In this document: positions 61,279-64,000 of the stretch, one piece after another | How the letters are laid out: each line of letters begins with the position of its first letter | How positions within the stretch are numbered: position 1 is the stretch's first letter | Assembly (NCBI RefSeq): GCF_025558425.1 | Contig: NZ_CP094718.1 | Location: 248,001-312,000, forward strand | Reading direction: 5' to 3' | Source of the DNA: Staphylococcus sp. IVB6240 | Lineage (GTDB): Bacteria; Bacillota; Bacilli; Staphylococcales; Staphylococcaceae | DNA: 64,000 bases | Program-made: the position numbers and the translations under genes | Notes under the pieces: model-generated | Database searches by the model: none | What the model saw: only the letters and a program-made list of their open reading frames with translations | What the model was told of the DNA's origin: nothing

Positions 61279-62109
61279 TTAAATTTCAGTCACTTCAACG
61301 TCAATTTTTTCAATACGGTTGTATGCACCGTGATCAACAGGACCTACAAAGTCATTCATTTTCCAACCGTTTTTGATTGCTGAAGCAACGAACGCTTTAG
61401 CATTTACAACGGCTTCTTTTGGTGATTGTCCATTTGCAAGGTTTGCTGTTGTAGCAGCTGCAAATGTACATCCAGCACCGTGGTTATAGCTTTGTTGGAA
61501 CATATCCGTTGTTAATTGATAGAATGTTTGACCATCATAGTATAGATCATATGATTTATCTTGATCGAGTGCTTTACCACCTTTGATGACAACGTGTTGT
61601 GCACCTTGTTCGTGGATGATTTCAGCTGCTTTTTTCATATCATCCATTGATTTTAATAATCCAAGTTTTGATAATTGACCTGCTTCAAAAAGGTTTGGTG
61701 TTACAACCGTTGCTTTTGGTAATAAATATTGAATCATTGCTTCAGTATTACCTGGATTTAATACTTCATCGTCCCCTTTACATACCATTACAGGGTCTAC
61801 AACGAAATATTGTGCATCAGATTCTTCAAACGCTTCCCCAGCACGTTTGATCACTTCTTCTGTTCCTAACATACCTGTTTTAATTGCATCTGGACCAACA
61901 CTGATTGCAGTTGCAAGTTGTTTGTTGAATACTTCAAATGGAATTGGTGAAACATCATGTGACCATGTTTCTTTATCCATTGTTACGATAGCAGCAAGTG
62001 CCACCATACCGTATGTGTCTAATTCTTGGAATGTTTTAAGATCGGCTTGCATTCCTGCGCCACCACTTGTATCTGATCCTGCGATTGTTAATACTTTTTT
62101 TAATGCCAT
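61279..62109 (-). CDS. pdxK: PdxK/ThiD-like pyridoxal and HMP kinase
   Basis: 276-aa ribokinase-fold enzyme. TIAGSDTSGGAGMQADLKTF (residues 8-27) is the substrate loop; VVIKGG and GAGCTFAAA (anion hole with Cys) close the ATP site. In S. aureus the homologue phosphorylates pyridoxal and hydroxymethylpyrimidine, so either B6 salvage or thiamine assignment is possible. With pdxST at the other end, the cell has both B6 synthesis and salvage. GGGAGTGG ribosome site. Confidence 0.88.
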   Translation of the reverse strand: MALKKVLTIAGSDTSGGAGMQADLKTFQELDTYGMVALAAIVTMDKETWSHDVSPIPFEVFNKQLATAISVGPDAIKTGMLGTEEVIKRAGEAFEESDAQYFVVDPVMVCKGDDEVLNPGNTEAMIQYLLPKATVVTPNLFEAGQLSKLGLLKSMDDMKKAAEIIHEQGAQHVVIKGGKALDQDKSYDLYYDGQTFYQLTTDMFQQSYNHGAGCTFAAATTANLANGQSPKEAVVNAKAFVASAIKNGWKMNDFVGPVDHGAYNRIEKIDVEVTEI

Positions 62110-62266
62110 GTTATAGCCACTCCCTTTTTTAAACTTCTATTCTAAATGCGAATTCATACTTAACTACTATCATATCATGGTCGTGCGTGGCTGCAAACAT
62201 TTCCAAACGATATCATCAACGTTCTTCTATAAATTTTATGTTAAAATGTGGAATGAGGTGAAGATG

Positions 62267-62926
62267 ATGGAATGGTCTACTATTTTTCATGACATTACAT
62301 CCAGACATGATTTTCAAGAGATGCACGATTTTTTAGAAAAAGAATATACAACAAAAGTGATATATCCTGCACGGGAGAATATTTATCAAGCATTTGATTT
62401 AACACCATTTGATCGAGTGAAAGTGGTTATTTTAGGACAAGATCCATATCACGGTCCAAATCAAGCGCATGGGTTAGCCTTTTCAGTACAACCTGAGGCG
62501 AAGATGCCACCGTCATTGCGTAATATGTATCAAGAACTCGCTGATGATCTTGGGTGTCGGCGTACATCGCCCCATTTACAAGATTGGGCGCGAGAAGGTG
62601 TTTTACTGTTAAATACCGTTTTAACAGTACGTCAAGGGGAGGCGCATTCACACCGCAATATTGGTTGGGAAATATTTACAAATGAAGTGATTGAAGCCAT
62701 CTCAAAACATAAATCAGATGTCGTCTTTATACTATGGGGGAAACCTGCACAACAGAAAGAACGTCTGATCGATACAACAAAACACCATATTATTAAGTCA
62801 CCACATCCAAGCCCTTTATCAGCGTATCGTGGTTTCTTCGGTTCAAAACCTTATTCAAAAGCGAATGCTTATTTGGTATCACGAGGGATAGAACCTATTC
62901 AATGGTGTGAAAGAGAGGAGTTATAG
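62267..62926 (+). CDS. ung: Ung, uracil-DNA glycosylase
   Basis: 219-aa family 1 glycosylase removing uracil from DNA. Catalytic [18 protein letters not shown] (Asp and His loop), LLNTVLTVR and the [14 protein letters not shown] intercalation loop are intact. ATG 62267 ([10 protein letters not shown]), 7 nt from GAGGTG, chosen over ATG 62264 and a long upstream extension. Confidence 0.97.
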   Translation: MEWSTIFHDITSRHDFQEMHDFLEKEYTTKVIYPARENIYQAFDLTPFDRVKVVILGQDPYHGPNQAHGLAFSVQPEAKMPPSLRNMYQELADDLGCRRTSPHLQDWAREGVLLLNTVLTVRQGEAHSHRNIGWEIFTNEVIEAISKHKSDVVFILWGKPAQQKERLIDTTKHHIIKSPHPSPLSAYRGFFGSKPYSKANAYLVSRGIEPIQWCEREEL

Positions 62927-62927
62927 C

Positions 62928-63248
62928 ATGCAAAAAGAAAAGTTAATTCAATTGTTAGAGCATGAATTGATGCAAGCGGATCAAGCCACAACAGATGCTG
63001 CATTTGATAAACATATCTACGCAATTCATGCCTTAACAGCTTTATATACAGATCAAGAAACACCTAAAGCAACATCAAGTGTCGTAACCCCTACACAGAC
63101 ACCTGTATCGTCTACAAAAGTATCAGAAGAAGAAATTCGCTTGATGGGTGGACGTGTGACAGAATCCAGTACGGTACCAAAAACAGCGGATAATCGTTTA
63201 GTAACAGATGATGCGATTGGTAATGGCGAATCTATTTTTGATTTTTAG
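62928..63248 (+). CDS. DUF5327-like small soluble protein
   Basis: 106 aa. N-terminal helical part (KLIQLLEHELMQADQATTDA ... HIYAIHALTALY), a Thr/Ser/Pro-rich linker (about 52-72), and a C-terminal KVSEEEIRLMGG and GNGESIFDF. No catalytic motif. GAGGAG ribosome site; starts right after ung, likely same transcript. Function unknown. Confidence 0.75.
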   Translation: MQKEKLIQLLEHELMQADQATTDAAFDKHIYAIHALTALYTDQETPKATSSVVTPTQTPVSSTKVSEEEIRLMGGRVTESSTVPKTADNRLVTDDAIGNGESIFDF

Positions 63249-63263
63249 AGGAGGAAGTAAAGC

Positions 63264-63626
63264 ATGAAGATTTTTATTATTTTAGGTGCACTTAACGCAA
63301 TGATGGCAGTGGGAACAGGCGCTTTTGGTGCACATATGTTAGACGGTAAGCTTTCTGAGCATTACATGTCTGTTTGGGAAAAAGCAACGATGTATCAAAT
63401 GTACCATGGTCTGGGGCTCATTTTAATTGGTATTATCGGTGGTGCGTTTGACTTGAATGTTAGTTGGGCTGGATGGCTTATGTTCTTCGGTATTGTCTTC
63501 TTTAGTGGATCACTTTACATTTTGTCAATAACGCAAATCAGCGTATTAGGTGCCATTACGCCAATTGGTGGTGTATTATTTATTGCTGGATGGCTCATGC
63601 TGATTATTGCATCTTTTAAAATATAA
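63264..63626 (+). CDS. DUF423 family membrane protein
   Basis: 120 aa with four predicted transmembrane helices. N-terminal [17 protein letters not shown] and [19 protein letters not shown] are signatures of the DUF423/YgdD-YwdK family. GAGGAGG ribosome site, 15 bp after the previous gene. Role unknown. Confidence 0.85.
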   Translation: MKIFIILGALNAMMAVGTGAFGAHMLDGKLSEHYMSVWEKATMYQMYHGLGLILIGIIGGAFDLNVSWAGWLMFFGIVFFSGSLYILSITQISVLGAITPIGGVLFIAGWLMLIIASFKI

Positions 63627-63638
63627 GGGTGATGTATG

Positions 63639-63734
63639 ATGGAAGCAATTTTTAATTTTCTAAGTCATATTTTTAGTGCACTTGCTTCGGCATTATGGAA
63701 GCGAAATGAAGATAATCCCGAAGATAAGGAATAA
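63639..63734 (+). CDS. Small amphipathic peptide, unknown
   Basis: 31 residues (32 if ATG 63636): MEAIFNFLSHIFSALASALW, then acidic tail KRNEDNPEDKE. Residues 3-20 could form an amphipathic or membrane-seeking helix. AAGGGTGA precedes it and a strong terminator follows 20 bp later, so it is the last gene of the ung transcript. Reminiscent of small staphylococcal membrane-active peptides, but no family is recognised. Confidence 0.6.
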   Translation: MEAIFNFLSHIFSALASALWKRNEDNPEDKE

Positions 63735-63754
63735 CACAGTGAGAATGGCTAAAT

Positions 63755-63804
63755 GAGTGAGGTGTAACGTCTCTTGAACGAGGCGCCACACCTCACTCTT
63801 TTTT
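63755..63804 (+). terminator. Terminator of the ung-to-peptide transcript
   Basis: Perfect 11-bp stem GAGTGAGGTGT (63755-63765) / ACACCTCACTC (63788-63798), then six T. Confidence 0.9.
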
Positions 63805-63929
63805 GTACATTGTATGACAAATTTTTGATATGTTTCAATTTTTAATGTATGATTAATGGCTCAAATACTCAAAAATAGTTAATAAAATTTTATCTAGGGT
63901 ATATAGGATATTAGAGGTGAAATATATTT

Positions 63930-64000
63930 ATGGCAAAGAAAAATAAAAAGCCAGATCGAGGCGATTTGCAACAGAACTTATCTGAAAAGTTCGTTTGGGC
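63930..64000 (+). CDS. Start of a probable APC-family amino acid permease (partial)
   Basis: Only 23 codons are in the window: MAKKNKKPDRGDLQQNLSEK then FVW. TAGAGGTGA precedes ATG 63930. The basic N-terminus followed by NLSEKFVW resembles the cytoplasmic lead-in of some staphylococcal APC permeases, but no transmembrane segment is yet visible. Confidence 0.45.
   Translation, partial: MAKKNKKPDRGDLQQNLSEKFVW

Overview
The window is chromosomal DNA of a low-GC Gram-positive coccus, genus Staphylococcus. Gene order (ctsR-mcsA-mcsB-clpC-radA, gltX-cysE-cysS-mrnC-rlmB-rae1-sigH-rpmG-secE-nusG, rplKAJL, rpoBC, rpsLG-fusA-tuf, kbl, ilvE, two deoxynucleoside kinases-tadA, azo1, folE2-bshB2-yojF, hxlAB, vraABC, pdxK-ung) and protein sequences are staphylococcal. 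ispD-ispF (non-mevalonate isoprenoid pathway) lie between radA and gltX. Most staphylococci use the mevalonate route, so this points to the S. intermedius/pseudintermedius-schleiferi-hyicus side of the genus. The exact species cannot be fixed by eye. No tRNA, rRNA, CRISPR array, prophage or insertion sequence was found.

Layout. 0-2.2 kb: end of the PLP synthase pair pdxS-pdxT, then nucleoside permease nupC facing it. 2.3-8.3 kb: CtsR-controlled protein quality-control operon (ctsR-mcsA-mcsB-clpC), then radA. 8.4-9.5 kb: ispD-ispF. 9.9-16 kb: gltX, a T-box-controlled cysE-cysS operon, RNA-processing genes mrnC-rlmB-rae1, and a sigH split by a frameshift at a run of eight A. 16-33 kb: transcription/translation core (rpmG, secE, nusG, rplK, rplA, rplJ, rplL, rsmC-like methyltransferase, rpoB, rpoC, L7Ae-like protein, rpsL, rpsG, fusA, tuf) with many RNA-level control signals: two L1-binding motifs, an L10 leader and an rpoC ribosome site inside a hairpin. 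33.1-33.9 kb: two copies of an SprG/TxpA-like type I toxin-antitoxin locus, one intact and one reduced to its antitoxin. 34-46 kb: metabolism (amidohydrolase, threonine catabolism kbl/tdh, ilvE, HAD phosphatases, YfhO membrane protein, nucleoside kinases, tadA, azo1). 46-46.7 kb: a long hairpin repeat and an Fst-like toxin reading frame. 46.7-54 kb: folE2, bshB2-yojF, an amino-sugar cassette (RpiR regulator, PTS EIICB, nanE, nagB) and hxlA-hxlB. 54-57.3 kb: the vraA-vraB-vraC-MaoC fatty-acyl cluster. 57.3-61.2 kb: a more accessory stretch with an unknown membrane protein, a PBP4-like carboxypeptidase that has lost its membrane anchor by frameshift, and an MFS transporter. 61.3-64 kb: pdxK, ung, three small genes and the start of a probable permease.

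The most interesting signals are two probable homopolymer frameshifts (sigH and the PBP4-like gene), a McsA whose N-terminal cysteine pairs are missing, the intact plus solitary type I toxin-antitoxin copies, paired L1 operator motifs upstream of both rplK and rplA, and a mosaic intergenic repeat present three times. I found no clearly new multi-gene defence or biosynthetic system.
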